A stretch of DNA of 64,000 bases from an uncultured Collinsella sp. (GTDB lineage Bacteria > Actinomycetota > Coriobacteriia > Coriobacteriales > Coriobacteriaceae), in NCBI GenBank assembly GCA_900762015.1, contig CAAFEX010000038.1:6873-70872 (forward strand), in the 5' to 3' direction. Shown here one piece after another: positions 1 through 9,141 of the stretch (position 1 is the first letter of the stretch; each line of letters opens with the position of its first letter). The translations under genes and the position numbers were made by a program. The notes under the pieces were generated by a model. That model made no database searches, was not told the origin of the DNA, and was given only the letters and a program-made list of their open reading frames with translations.

Positions 1-789
1 CGGATCGCCCACGCAGGCGTGGTTGATATGGCGCATATGCACGCGAATCTGATGTGTGCGGCCCGTAAACAGGTGGCACTCGACGAGCGTATAGCCGTCG
101 TCAAAACGCGTGGAATCGAAGCGCTCGAGGACCTTAAAGGTCGTAATGGCCTGGCGCGCGAAAGGATCGTCCGAAACCGCCATCTTGACACGGTCACGCG
201 TAGAACGGGCAATGCCGGTGTTAATGGTGCCCTCATCCATAGCGATATGTCCGTGAACGAGCGTGATATAGCGACGATCGAGCGTGCGCGTGCGAATGAG
301 ATTTTGGAGTGCGCGCTGCGTGTCGTCGTCTTTTGCCGCAAGCATGAGGCCCGAGGTATCGCGATCCAAACGATGCACGATGCCGGGGCGGTCCTCACCC
401 TGCACGGTACCAAGATGGTCGATGCCACAGTGGTAGACCAGGGCGTTCGCAAGGGTGCCGTTCTCGTGGCCATGGGCGGGATGGCACACCAGGCCGCGCT
501 GCTTGGAGAGCACGATGAGGTAGTCGTCCTCGTAACGGATATCGAGGGGGATGGCCTCGGGAATCACATCAGTGGGATCATGCGGCTCGGGCAGGTCGAC
601 CGAGATACGGTCACCGGAGCGCACAGCATATTTTTTTGATAGGCAGGTCTCGCCGTTCACGATTACGGCGCCGCCCTCGATCAGATGCGCGCAGGCAGAG
701 CGCGTGGGGCAGCCGTCGTTGGCACCCAGAAAGGCGTCGAGACGCTGGCCAGAGCAATCGTCGGCAACAAGAATATGGATGTCGGCCAT
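1..789 (-). CDS. RluA-family 23S rRNA pseudouridine synthase (3' end outside window)
   Basis: The reverse strand is open from ATG at 789 to the window edge (263 codons seen). The N-terminus (about residues 8-70) looks like an S4 RNA-binding domain. The catalytic motif HRLDRDTSGLM follows near residue 140, with the Asp that attacks uridine C5 in RluA/RluC/RluD enzymes. The later RTHQIRVHMRHI motif is also typical of the family. The family isomerises uridines in 23S rRNA; which site cannot be told. The ATG overlaps the lspA stop codon (TAATG), so it is probably translationally coupled to lspA, a common pairing in Gram-positive bacteria. Confidence 0.93.
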   Translation of the reverse strand, partial: MADIHILVADDCSGQRLDAFLGANDGCPTRSACAHLIEGGAVIVNGETCLSKKYAVRSGDRISVDLPEPHDPTDVIPEAIPLDIRYEDDYLIVLSKQRGLVCHPAHGHENGTLANALVYHCGIDHLGTVQGEDRPGIVHRLDRDTSGLMLAAKDDDTQRALQNLIRTRTLDRRYITLVHGHIAMDEGTINTGIARSTRDRVKMAVSDDPFARQAITTFKVLERFDSTRFDDGYTLVECHLFTGRTHQIRVHMRHINHACVGDP

Positions 790-1388
790 TAACGCTCATT
801 CCTTTCGCGAATCTTGCGGGCACGCTCCCCACGCTGCTTGGCTTTGCGCTTGGCGCGGGCCTCATCACGGGCATTGAGCTCGGCAGTCGCATCGACTTCG
901 CGGGCCGCAGGGCTCAAGAACATGTAGCCGATGAGGGCAAGCACAACGCCTACGGTGATGCCGATATCGGCCACGTTAAAGACGGGAAAGTCGATGAAGG
1001 TGGTGGCAATAAAATCGGTCACAAAGCCAAAAGTCAGACGGTCGATCGCGTTGCCAATGGCGCCGCCCGCGACCATAGCCATGCCCACAACCTCCAAGCG
1101 AGCAAGCTGGGGCGCGCGAAGCAAGTACACGGCAATAGCGATAATGACCGCCAACGCCAGCACGGCAAACGCGATGCCATGCCCCTCGCCCATGCTAAAG
1201 GCAGCACCGATATTGCGGACAAATAGAAAGTCGATCACACCGGGGATAACAGTCACATGCAAAGCGTCGCCCGCGGCACGAACCGCAAGCTTGGTCAGCT
1301 GGTCAACAAGCAGCACAACCAGCGCCACCCCACCAGCAACACCCAACCGCCAACGCAAAGGCGGCGTCATATCCCCAGCACGACCCAA
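789..1388 (-). CDS. lspA: Lipoprotein signal peptidase II
   Basis: 199-residue membrane aspartyl protease that removes the signal peptide of prolipoproteins after diacylglyceryl transfer. About four hydrophobic segments are visible. The two family boxes are present: GGAIGNAIDR (Asp116) and FNVADIGI (Asp141), which supply the catalytic aspartates. The C-terminal 35 residues are a charged Arg/Lys/Glu tail, longer than in most LspA. The start is ambiguous: TTG at 1388 has a good AGGGGA site; ATG at 1370 is closer to the usual length. Two predicted lipoproteins in this window (41298 and 53947) would be substrates. Confidence 0.93.
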   Translation of the reverse strand: MGRAGDMTPPLRWRLGVAGGVALVVLLVDQLTKLAVRAAGDALHVTVIPGVIDFLFVRNIGAAFSMGEGHGIAFAVLALAVIIAIAVYLLRAPQLARLEVVGMAMVAGGAIGNAIDRLTFGFVTDFIATTFIDFPVFNVADIGITVGVVLALIGYMFLSPAAREVDATAELNARDEARAKRKAKQRGERARKIRERNER

Positions 1389-1501
1389 ATCAATCCCCTA
1401 CCCTAAAGAACATCGAATTCCGTTTAACGCAATTAACCATCTTATATTGCCACACGCAGAGCGCACGACATATTCGCTAACGCCAGATAAATAACCAGCA
1501 T

Positions 1502-1541
1502 AAAAAGAAAGCGGCATTCCGAAAAACAGAATGCCGCTTTT
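1502..1541 (-). terminator. Intrinsic terminator downstream of ileS
   Basis: A 12-bp stem AAAGCGGCATTC / GAATGCCGCTTT (1508-1519 with 1529-1540) with a 9-nt loop is followed on the minus strand by a T-run (A-run at 1502-1506). It lies 70 bases after the ileS stop and separates ileS from lspA. Confidence 0.85.
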
Positions 1542-1610
1542 ATTCAGCGGAGCAAATGGGCCGAAGGCGTCCAAATTCTCCCAATAACTAAAATGCCGAG
1601 TTACCGTGCC

Positions 1611-4412
1611 TTAAAGGGCATTCGCGCAGCGCTTGCAGATATGCGCGTGGCCGTTGTACTCGCCGACGGTGGTGCGGTAGTTCCAGCAACGGTCACAGCA
1701 CTCGCCCTCGGCTGCCTCGATGGCAACGGAGAGTTCCTCGCCCTGGGTCAGCTCAACATCGGAAACGATGTAGAACTCGGCCAGGTCGACGGCCTTATCA
1801 CCGGTCAGCAGCACGTACATCTCGGCGGGAACGACCGCCTTGACGCGGACCTGCTGGCTCTTGGTGAAGGTACCGGCGGAGCGGGCATCCTCAAGGGCCT
1901 TGGTCACGGCGCTACGGAGCTCGAGTGAAGCCTCGAGCACGCCCTCAAACTCATTGGCCTCGTCGAACGTGATGGGCGACTTGTACCAATCGAGCAGCGC
2001 GGCGTACTTCTGGTGATCGACGCAGCCGGCGGGCGCATAGGCCATGGCCTCGTCGACCGTGTAGGACAGGATCGGCTGAAGGTCGCGCATGAGCATCGAG
2101 AAGAGCTCGGCCAGCACGGTCTGGGCGCTGCGGCGCTCGAGCGAGCCGGGCTTCTCACAGTACAGACGGTCCTTCAGGGCGTCGAGATACACGTTGGAGA
2201 GCTCGGTAACCACGAAGTCGTAGAGCGCACGGTAGGCGCGCGGGAACTCGTAGCTGGCGTAGGCATCGTCGACCTCGGCCTGAACCTGGGTCAGACGGGC
2301 AACCATGAGCTTGTCGAGCGGCAGCAGGTCGGCAAAGGCGACGCCGTCGGTCTCGGGCTCAAACTGACCCTCGAGCTCGGAGAGCAGGAAGCGCAGCGTG
2401 TTGCGGAAACGACGGTAGGCATCGGACGTACGAGCAAGAATCTCGTGGTCGATGGACACGTCGGAGCTGGTATCGACAGATGCAACCCACAGACGGATGA
2501 TGTCGGCGCCCATCTCGTCGCAGACCTTATTGGGGTCGATGACGTTGCCGAGCGACTTGGACATCTTTCGACCCTGGCCGTCGAGGGTGAAGCCCTGCGA
2601 GACGACCGCCTTGTACGGAGCGTGGCCATTGGCACCCACCGAGGTGAGCAGCGAGCTCTGGAACCAACCGCGGTGCTGGTCGGAGCCCTCGAGGTACACA
2701 TCCGCCGGGTACTCCAGCTCGGGGCGGTACTCGCAGACGGCCTTCCAAGACACGCCGGAGTCCCACCACACGTCGAGAATGTCCTTATCAGCCTTGAGGT
2801 GATGGCCGCCACACTTGGGGCAAACGCAAGACTCGCCCAGGTAGCTCTCGGGAGCGTCGGTAAACCAGGCGTCGGAGCCCTTCTCGTGGAAGAGCTTGAT
2901 GACGGCGTCGAGCGTGGCGTCGTTCATGACCTTCTCGCCGCAGTCGGCGCAAGTGTAGCTGGGGATAGGCACGCCCCAGTTGCGCTGACGGCTGATGCAC
3001 CAGTCGGGACGCTGCTCGACCATGGCGCCGATGCGGTTGGCGGCGTGAGCCGGATACCACTTGACGTTCTCGCGGACCTCTTTGCCAGCCTGCTCGCGCA
3101 GACCGGTCTTGTCCATCGAGACGAACCACTGGTCGGTAGCACGGAAGAGCACCGGGTGCTTGCAGCGCCAGCAGTGCGGATAGCTGTGCGTGATCTTCTT
3201 CTCGAGGACCAGGGTGCCGCGCTCGCGCAGGAACTCGATGATGTGCGGGTTGGCCTCGTCGGTATCCATGCCGCTGAAGGGGCCGCCGGTGCCAAACTCC
3301 TCGCCGGTGTAGAACTTGCCGTCGTCATCGACCGGCATGCAAATGTCGGTGATGCCCTCCTTGAGGCAGGCGAAGTAGTCGTCGACGCCGTGACCGGGCG
3401 AGTTGTGGACGATACCGGTACCGTCATCGACACCGACGTAATCGGCCAACAGCGCAACGCCCTCGACACCGTCAAAGATCGGCTGCTTATAGTGAATGTG
3501 ATGGAAGGTCTCGGCGGGAACCACATAGGGCTTGCCGTCGACCACAACCGGGGTGTACTCCCAGCCAAACTCCTCGCAGCACTTGGGAGCTAGGTCCTCG
3601 AGCATGACCTCGGCGCGGCCGTCGTGCTCAACGGCGACGTAGGCGGCACCGGGCTTGAGAGAAACTGCCTGGTCGGAGGGGATGGTCCACGGCGTGGTCG
3701 TCCAGATGATAAAGTCAACCGGGCCGTCGAAGTTCTCGAGGCCGGCGGGCTTGGAGGTCATCTCAAAGCGCACGAAGATGGAGGGGCTCGTCTCGTCGGA
3801 GTACTCGATCTCGGCCTCGGCGAGTGCGGTGTGGCAGTGCTTGCACCAGTGGACGGGCTTGTGGCCACGATAGATCATGCCCTTGTCGAACATAGCCTTG
3901 AAGACCTCGATGTCGGCAGCGTCGTGCTGGTGGTAGAGCGTCAGATACGGGTTGTCCCAGTCGCCGAGCACACCCAGTCGACGGAAACCGGCCTTCTGCA
4001 GCTCGATGTTCTCGACAGCGAACTTGTTGCAGAGCTCACGGATCTTAGCCGTGGAGGTCTGGTTGAACTTCTCGGTGCCGAGCTTCTCCTCGACCTTGTG
4101 CTCGATCGGCTGACCGTGGCAGTCCCAACCGGGGACATAGGGGACCTCAAAGCCCTGCATCATCCAGTAACGGTTGATCATGTCCTTGGAGATCTTGTTC
4201 ATGGCGTGGCCGATGTGAATCGGGCCGTTCGCGTACGGAGGGCCGTCGTGCAGCACAAACTTCTTGTGACCCTCGTTCTTCTTCAGAACTTGCTCGTAGA
4301 CCTTGTTGTCTTGCCAGTCCTTGAGTCGCTTGGGCTCAGACTTGGAAAGACCGGCACGCATGGGAAATCCGGTTTTGGGCAGATTCATCGTCTGCTTGTA
4401 CTCGTTTGCCAC
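1611..4412 (-). CDS. ileS: Isoleucyl-tRNA synthetase
   Basis: 933-residue class Ia synthetase that charges tRNA-Ile. Visible: the HIGH signature in ANGPIHIGHAMNK, the KMSKS loop in GRKMSKSLGN, a Cys pair (CVCPKCGG) in the connective region, and a C-terminal zinc finger (CDRCWNY...HICKRC). The GTG at 4412 is chosen as start because AAGAAAGGGG lies just upstream and the length then fits the family; an upstream in-frame codon at 4517 would extend into the T-box terminator and is not credible. Expression is probably controlled by the upstream T-box leader. Confidence 0.97.
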   Translation of the reverse strand: MANEYKQTMNLPKTGFPMRAGLSKSEPKRLKDWQDNKVYEQVLKKNEGHKKFVLHDGPPYANGPIHIGHAMNKISKDMINRYWMMQGFEVPYVPGWDCHGQPIEHKVEEKLGTEKFNQTSTAKIRELCNKFAVENIELQKAGFRRLGVLGDWDNPYLTLYHQHDAADIEVFKAMFDKGMIYRGHKPVHWCKHCHTALAEAEIEYSDETSPSIFVRFEMTSKPAGLENFDGPVDFIIWTTTPWTIPSDQAVSLKPGAAYVAVEHDGRAEVMLEDLAPKCCEEFGWEYTPVVVDGKPYVVPAETFHHIHYKQPIFDGVEGVALLADYVGVDDGTGIVHNSPGHGVDDYFACLKEGITDICMPVDDDGKFYTGEEFGTGGPFSGMDTDEANPHIIEFLRERGTLVLEKKITHSYPHCWRCKHPVLFRATDQWFVSMDKTGLREQAGKEVRENVKWYPAHAANRIGAMVEQRPDWCISRQRNWGVPIPSYTCADCGEKVMNDATLDAVIKLFHEKGSDAWFTDAPESYLGESCVCPKCGGHHLKADKDILDVWWDSGVSWKAVCEYRPELEYPADVYLEGSDQHRGWFQSSLLTSVGANGHAPYKAVVSQGFTLDGQGRKMSKSLGNVIDPNKVCDEMGADIIRLWVASVDTSSDVSIDHEILARTSDAYRRFRNTLRFLLSELEGQFEPETDGVAFADLLPLDKLMVARLTQVQAEVDDAYASYEFPRAYRALYDFVVTELSNVYLDALKDRLYCEKPGSLERRSAQTVLAELFSMLMRDLQPILSYTVDEAMAYAPAGCVDHQKYAALLDWYKSPITFDEANEFEGVLEASLELRSAVTKALEDARSAGTFTKSQQVRVKAVVPAEMYVLLTGDKAVDLAEFYIVSDVELTQGEELSVAIEAAEGECCDRCWNYRTTVGEYNGHAHICKRCANAL

Positions 4413-4455
4413 GGTACCCCTTTCTTGACGTGGGCGCGCACGCCCTCTGGGCACC

Positions 4456-4722
4456 AAAAAAGCGCCCGTCCCTACAAGCTGGGACGAAGCGCCACAAAAC
4501 GGGCAGTGTGCCCGCAAAAGCTCTTCGCTTAACCACCCAGCTTAGATGCCCTCGCCCGCGTCGCCGCGCGCTCGCATCCGTTACTCGGCTGGCCTGTATC
4601 GACGACCATCTCGGCGATGTCTACTAAGACGCATCTGTTGGGTACGTCCGTTGGGACCGCAGCTCCGGGGTGATTTTCATCGGTCGCATGCACGGGTTCT
4701 CAGCACTCCCCGCTCTCTGTGG
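4456..4722 (-). promoter_or_regulatory. T-box riboswitch leader of ileS, transcription-termination type
   Basis: On the minus strand the leader carries AGAGAG (4713-4718), a compact Stem I in which GGGG pairs with CCCC, a candidate specifier loop GAAAATCACC with the Ile codon ATC at 4672-4674, the T-box core AGCTGGGTGGTTAAGCG (within 4522-4543), and a terminator GCGCTTCGTCCC / GGGACGGGCGC followed by TTTTTT (4456-4492). The core can pair with the GTCCCAGCTT strand to form the antiterminator. Uncharged tRNA-Ile should therefore allow read-through into ileS. Stem I looks very short. The specifier assignment is by pattern only. Confidence 0.88.
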
Positions 4723-4910
4723 CATGCGGATGGCCGACTACTCGTCCCCATCAACGCTTATGCGGTGTATGCTAGCACGTTCTGCGTCGGCGAAAAACCC
4801 TCAACACTGGTTTTATACGTTCGGAATTTTGGTTTGAAATTCTCGCGACTGATGCAGCCGCTTTGGAGCAAAATACCTGAAAGTACTTTATCGAGCGAAA
4901 GAAGGTTGCC
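4723..4910. other. Intergenic region between ileS leader and the dehydrogenase gene
   Basis: Divergent promoter region. On the minus strand TAGCAT (4769-4774) with TTTTTC (4792-4797), 17-base spacing, is a weak candidate promoter for the ileS leader. On the plus strand a site AAGAAGG precedes the ATG at 4911; no convincing plus promoter was picked out. No gene is seen here. Confidence 0.35.
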
Positions 4911-5999
4911 ATGCGCACGATTGGAATGAGTGACTATACCGTCGGCGAGGACTGCTTTGACGAGTTGCCCGCCGCATTGGCCGAGTACGGGGCGACCAAA
5001 GTTGCCATCATTGGCGGTAAGCGAGCCCTGGCTGCGGCGCTGCCGGGAATCGAGGCGGCACTTGAAGGTACCGATGTCGAGGTCCTGGAGACGCGCGTCT
5101 ATGGCACCAACAGTACGCGTGCCAATATCGCCAAGGTCGTGAACTCCCCTGCCTGCCAGGAAGCCGACGTGCTCATCGCATGCGGCGGCGGCAAGGCGCT
5201 CGACACCGTGAAGACCGCAGCCATCGGGCTCAAGAAGATCGTCTTCACCGTCCCGACGATCTGTTCTAACTGCTCCGCCGCGACCGCCATTGCCGTCGTG
5301 TACAACGACGACGGCTCGCTCGAGGGCTATTCGTACCCCAACCGCCCCGCGCATATCTTCATCAACCCCAAGATCATCGCCGAGGCACCGGCGGAGTACT
5401 TCTGGGCCGGCGTGGGCGACGCCCTGTCTAAGCAGCCCGAGGTCGAGTACGCCACGAGCGCCGGTGACCTGGAGCACACGGCCGGCCTTGGCCTGGCACT
5501 TGCCCATACCTGCTCCGAGCCGCTGTTTACCTATGGCGTCCAGGGCCTCGAGGATGTGCGTCAGGACCTGTCGAGCGAGGCTGTAAAACAGATCGCGCTC
5601 GACATCGTGGTCAACACCGGCTATGTCTCGAACCTCACGAACCAGAACGATTACTACTACAACTCGAGCGTGGCGCACGCGTTCTACAACGCCACCTGTA
5701 GCATTCCGCGCGAGGGAACGTATCTGCACGGCGAGGTCGTAAGCCTGGGCGTGCTCGTGCTGTTTGCCTATACGGGCGATACCGAGAACCTTGAGCGCTA
5801 CGCCGCCTTTAACAAGCAGATGGGCCTGCCCGTGACGCTTGAGCAGGTCGGCCTTACCGAGGCGGATATCCCGACGCTGTGCAAGTTCGCTCATTCCACC
5901 AACGAGTGGAAGCAGGGCAACCCGGAGCCCTTCACCGATGAGAAGTTCGCCGCCGCCATCAAGGCCGCCAACGCCTACGGCCACTCTATCCTGGCCTAA
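4911..5999 (+). CDS. Iron-containing alcohol dehydrogenase, glycerol dehydrogenase family
   Basis: 362 residues, close to the usual length of GldA-type enzymes. The NAD-binding GGGKALD motif is at 92-98. Metal ligands expected for the family are present: Asp170 (GVGDALSK), His256 (SVAHAFYN) and His273 (LHGEVVSLG). The family oxidises glycerol or related 2-hydroxy compounds with NAD; the true substrate is not evident, and hydroxycarboxylate dehydrogenases (YbdH/HcxA type) share these motifs. It is a single gene on the plus strand with RBS AAGAAGG and is closed by a strong terminator. Confidence 0.85.
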   Translation: MRTIGMSDYTVGEDCFDELPAALAEYGATKVAIIGGKRALAAALPGIEAALEGTDVEVLETRVYGTNSTRANIAKVVNSPACQEADVLIACGGGKALDTVKTAAIGLKKIVFTVPTICSNCSAATAIAVVYNDDGSLEGYSYPNRPAHIFINPKIIAEAPAEYFWAGVGDALSKQPEVEYATSAGDLEHTAGLGLALAHTCSEPLFTYGVQGLEDVRQDLSSEAVKQIALDIVVNTGYVSNLTNQNDYYYNSSVAHAFYNATCSIPREGTYLHGEVVSLGVLVLFAYTGDTENLERYAAFNKQMGLPVTLEQVGLTEADIPTLCKFAHSTNEWKQGNPEPFTDEKFAAAIKAANAYGHSILA

Positions 6000-6006
6000 C
6001 CGACCA

Positions 6007-6047
6007 AAACCGCCACAAAGGGGACAGTACCTTTGTGGCGGTTTTTT
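6007..6047. terminator. Bidirectional terminator hairpin with GGGGACAGTACC core
   Basis: Stem AACCGCCACAAAGG / CCTTTGTGGCGGTT followed by T6 on the plus strand. It sits between the convergent dehydrogenase and DUF523 genes and abuts the DUF523 stop. The GGGGACAGTACC core resembles the GGGAC cores in the hairpins at 9052, 29301 and 46901. Confidence 0.85.
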
Positions 6048-6501
6048 ATTGCTGTAACATGCTCGAGTCGAATTCGCTTGCCGGGATCACGCGGTAGCCG
6101 TGGCGCAGGAGCATGTCAACGAAGACACCGTTACCCGTTGTGAGCGTGCCGCTGAAGGATCCGTCGTAGATATGGCCCACGCCACACGACGGACTGCGAT
6201 CCTGCAAGACGCACGCAGTAATCTCGGACGGGCCGCCCGCTTGCTCGCACATATCGAGCGCACGTTGAGCGCCTAGACGAAACTCGCGATCGACTGAGGT
6301 ACCCTCGCAGGTACGGACCTCGCCATTCACAATCTCGGACGGCTTGCGCGGCGTGGGCAGGCCGCCAAAGACCTCGGGGCACACCAACAAGACCTCAGTC
6401 CCCGTGCGTTCGCAGGCCTCGACCAACGCGCGATGATAGTTGTCGAGCCCGTTATACTTGCAGCTCTCGCCCATCAAGCAGGCGCTCACCACGATCTTCA
6501 T
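6046..6501 (-). CDS. DUF523 family protein
   Basis: 151 residues spanning the whole DUF523 domain. Conserved Cys-containing motifs are visible: VSACLMGESCKYNG near the start, VCPEVFGGLPTPR in the middle and QDRSPSCGVGHIYDG later. The biochemical function of this family is not established; the paired cysteines could bind metal or sulfur. The ATG at 6501 is chosen for its GAGAGGG site; an in-frame start at 6516 is possible. The ftsH terminator lies just upstream, so the gene must have its own weak promoter or depend on read-through. Confidence 0.85.
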   Translation of the reverse strand: MKIVVSACLMGESCKYNGLDNYHRALVEACERTGTEVLLVCPEVFGGLPTPRKPSEIVNGEVRTCEGTSVDREFRLGAQRALDMCEQAGGPSEITACVLQDRSPSCGVGHIYDGSFSGTLTTGNGVFVDMLLRHGYRVIPASEFDSSMLQQ

Positions 6502-6520
6502 TTCCATCCCTCTCAAGCAA

Positions 6521-6557
6521 AACGCCCCATTTGAGAAAGCTGCTCAAATGGGGCGTC
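6521..6557 (-). terminator. Intrinsic terminator of ftsH
   Basis: Stem AACGCCCCATTTGAG / CTCAAATGGGGCGT (6521-6535 with 6543-6557), 7-base loop, then a short T-run on the minus strand. It lies 25 bases after the ftsH stop. Confidence 0.8.
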
Positions 6558-6582
6558 GGCGTTTACTGGCTCGACCGCGGCT

Positions 6583-8490
6583 TTACTGTTGCTTGGGCAT
6601 CAGCGGATTCTCGCGCGTGAGGAGGTTCATGAACTCCTCACCCGTGATGGTCTCCTTCTTGTACAGATAACGAGCCAGCTCATGGAGCTTGAACTTGTTC
6701 TCCTTGAGGATCTGCAGGGCGCGATCGTGCGCATCCTCAATCAGCTTAGCGACAATCGCGTCCACACGCTCGGCCGTACCAGGGGCGCAGGTGAGCGACG
6801 TGTCCTGATTGAGATACGCGTTCTGCACGGTACCGAGCGCCATCATGCCAAACTCGTCGGACATACCAAAGCGCGTCACCATGTTGCGGGCGAGCTTGGT
6901 GGCCTGTTCGATATCGTTGGCGGCACCGGTCGTCATCTCGCCAAAGATGAGTTCCTCGGCCGCACGGCCGCCGCAGTAGACGGCAAGCTTGTCCAAGACC
7001 TCCTGGCGTGTCGTCAGGAAGCGCTCGTCCTCCTCGACCTGCATGGTATAGCCAAGAGCACCGCTCGTGCGCGGCACGATGGTGATCTTGGTAACCGGCG
7101 CGGAACCCTTTTGGCGGGCAGCGACGATGGCATGACCGATCTCGTGGTAGGAAACGACCTGCTTCTCATGGTCGGAAAGCACCGTGGACTTACGCTGTTG
7201 GCCGGCAATGACGACCTCCACCGACTCCTCGAAGTCATCCTGGGTTGCACGCTTGCGACCCTCGCGAACGGCGCGCAGGGCGCCCTCGTTGATGATATTG
7301 GCCAGGTCGGCGCCCGAGGCACCGGGCGTGGCGCGGGCAATCGCGGTCAGATCGATCGGCGGCTCGGTCTTCACACTCTTGGCGTGAAGCTCGAGGATGT
7401 TCTTACGACCGGTCAGATCGGGCAACTCGACGGGAATGCGGCGGTCAAAACGACCGGGGCGAAGCAGCGCCGGATCGAGACTGTCGGGGCGGTTGGTTGC
7501 GGCAAGGACAACGATACCCTTGTGGTTATCGAAGCCATCCATCTCAGTCAGCAACTGATTGAGCGTCTGCTCGCGCTCGTCGTTGCCGCTAAAGCCGCCG
7601 CCATCACGCTTCTTACCGATGGTATCGATCTCATCGATAAAGACGATACACGGGGCCTTTTCCTTGGCCTGCTTAAACAGGTCACGAACCTTTGCAGCGC
7701 CGCGACCAACAAACATCTCAACGAACTCAGAGCCCGAAATACTAAAGAACGGAACACCGGCCTCGCCGGCAACAGCCTTGGCAAGCAGGGTCTTACCGGT
7801 ACCCGGAGGGCCAACAAGGAGAGCACCGCGCGGCAGCTTGGCGCCGATCTCCTCGTAGCGCTGCGGCTTCTCCAGAAAGTCGACGACCTCCTTGAGAGAC
7901 TCCTTGGCCTCTTCCTGGCCGGCGACGTCCTTAAAGGTCACGCCCACGTCCTTGGAGGCGATCACGCGCGCGCCGGACTTACCCAGTCCGCCACCGCCAA
8001 AACCGCCGCCGCCAAAGTTCATCGACGGGCCGTCATCACCCATGGCCTTCTTCATGCGGCGGTTGAGCCACCAGCCGATCAGGAAGAAAATCGCCATGGG
8101 AAGGATGAGCGTAAGCAGGTAGTAGGTCATCAAACCCGAGTTTTTATCGGGAACGACCGACTCCAGCGAAGCGCCAGACTCAAGCACGCGATCGGTAAAG
8201 CCCGCATCGTTCGGCACACCGGTCGTCTTATAGGCGATGTTCTCGTCCTCGCCCTTCTTGGTGTAATAAATCGAGTAATCGTCCGTGTTGTACTCGACCT
8301 TGTCGACACTCTTCTTATCGAGCGCTTTGACAAACGTCGAGTAATCGGTCTTCGTAATCTGCTGCGTGTGACCGATGTTAGGGAACAGAACGGTCGAGAG
8401 CACGAGGTAGACGACGAAGGCGATGAGCACGTAGAGGATCATATTCCGTCTACGTTTGTTGTCATCCATCTCCATCTGCTTGAACTCCAT
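6583..8490 (-). CDS. ftsH: ATP-dependent zinc metalloprotease FtsH
   Basis: 635 residues with the standard membrane AAA+ protease layout: a TM segment at about 18-37, an extracytoplasmic domain, a second TM at 122-141, a Gly-rich linker (154-170), Walker A GPPGTGKT at 227-234, Walker [10 protein letters not shown] near 281-289, second region of homology with RPGRFDR, and the zinc-protease motif HEIGH at 449-453. It degrades membrane and regulatory proteins. The pore region reads [11 protein letters not shown] rather than the usual FVGVGASRVRD. Several in-frame ATGs lie within 30 bases of the start, so the exact N-terminus is uncertain. Confidence 0.97.
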   Translation of the reverse strand: MEFKQMEMDDNKRRRNMILYVLIAFVVYLVLSTVLFPNIGHTQQITKTDYSTFVKALDKKSVDKVEYNTDDYSIYYTKKGEDENIAYKTTGVPNDAGFTDRVLESGASLESVVPDKNSGLMTYYLLTLILPMAIFFLIGWWLNRRMKKAMGDDGPSMNFGGGGFGGGGLGKSGARVIASKDVGVTFKDVAGQEEAKESLKEVVDFLEKPQRYEEIGAKLPRGALLVGPPGTGKTLLAKAVAGEAGVPFFSISGSEFVEMFVGRGAAKVRDLFKQAKEKAPCIVFIDEIDTIGKKRDGGGFSGNDEREQTLNQLLTEMDGFDNHKGIVVLAATNRPDSLDPALLRPGRFDRRIPVELPDLTGRKNILELHAKSVKTEPPIDLTAIARATPGASGADLANIINEGALRAVREGRKRATQDDFEESVEVVIAGQQRKSTVLSDHEKQVVSYHEIGHAIVAARQKGSAPVTKITIVPRTSGALGYTMQVEEDERFLTTRQEVLDKLAVYCGGRAAEELIFGEMTTGAANDIEQATKLARNMVTRFGMSDEFGMMALGTVQNAYLNQDTSLTCAPGTAERVDAIVAKLIEDAHDRALQILKENKFKLHELARYLYKKETITGEEFMNLLTRENPLMPKQQ

Positions 8491-8567
8491 CTACTGGGGT
8501 TGATAATTCTAACTAGAATACCCAACCCGGCCGGCGATAAACCGACGCCGGGCACGAAAGGACAGAG

Positions 8568-9053
8568 ATGGCATCACTCGAAGTCGGCAAGGTTCAAATC
8601 TATACGGGCGATGGCAAGGGCAAGACGACGGCTGCGCTGGGGCTCGCGCTGCGCGCCACGGGCTATGGACTTAACGTGCTCATGCTTCAGTTTGCCAAGA
8701 AGCTGCACTGCGCCGAACATGACGCAGCGCCTCGATTGGGGCTACGCATCGTACAAGCCGACCGCGACACACCCGAAGCCTGCGCCGCACAGATCATGGA
8801 GCTCGCACGCGAGCAAATCTCACAGGTCGACGTTCTGATTTTGGACGAACTCGGCGAGGCCATGCGCCGCGGCTTCGTGACGCGCGAGGATGTCGAGGAA
8901 CTGATCGCGATGAAACCCGACACCACAGAGCTCATACTGACCGGCCGCGGCTTGCTGCCACTCGCCGACCTTGCTGACCTGGTCACCGAAATGCGCCCCG
9001 TCAAACACTACTTCGACGAAGGCCTCCTGGCCCGCCAAGGCATCGAATACTAA
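8568..9053 (+). CDS. cobO: Cob(I)yrinic acid a,c-diamide adenosyltransferase
   Basis: 161 residues, CobA/CobO/BtuR type. The P-loop GDGKGKTT is at 14-21, ILDELGEAM is the Walker B-like strand, and the C-terminus KHYFDEGLLARQGIEY matches the family ending (K-x-x-F-x-x-G-x-x-A-x-x-G-I-E). The enzyme transfers the adenosyl group of ATP to corrinoids to make adenosylcobalamin. No other cobalamin gene is adjacent, so it may serve salvage. The RBS AAAGGACAGAG precedes the ATG. Confidence 0.93.
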   Translation: MASLEVGKVQIYTGDGKGKTTAALGLALRATGYGLNVLMLQFAKKLHCAEHDAAPRLGLRIVQADRDTPEACAAQIMELAREQISQVDVLILDELGEAMRRGFVTREDVEELIAMKPDTTELILTGRGLLPLADLADLVTEMRPVKHYFDEGLLARQGIEY

Positions 9054-9141
9054 TTGATCCGAAGGGGACGGAGGAAAACGGATCATCGACATCACGACGG
9101 AGAGAAATGATCCGTTCTCCTCCGTCCCCTACGGATCAATT
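9052..9141. repeat. Long palindromic hairpin filling a convergent gap (REP-like)
   Basis: Two 35-base arms (9052-9086 and 9107-9141) are reverse complements with two mismatches, around a 20-base loop. Each arm contains GGGGACGGAGGA flanked by two copies of the block GGATCA (opposite orientations). The hairpin runs exactly from the cobO stop codon to the stop codon of the MATE gene, so it probably serves as a bidirectional terminator. The composite design suggests a mobile or amplified palindromic element. Confidence 0.85.
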
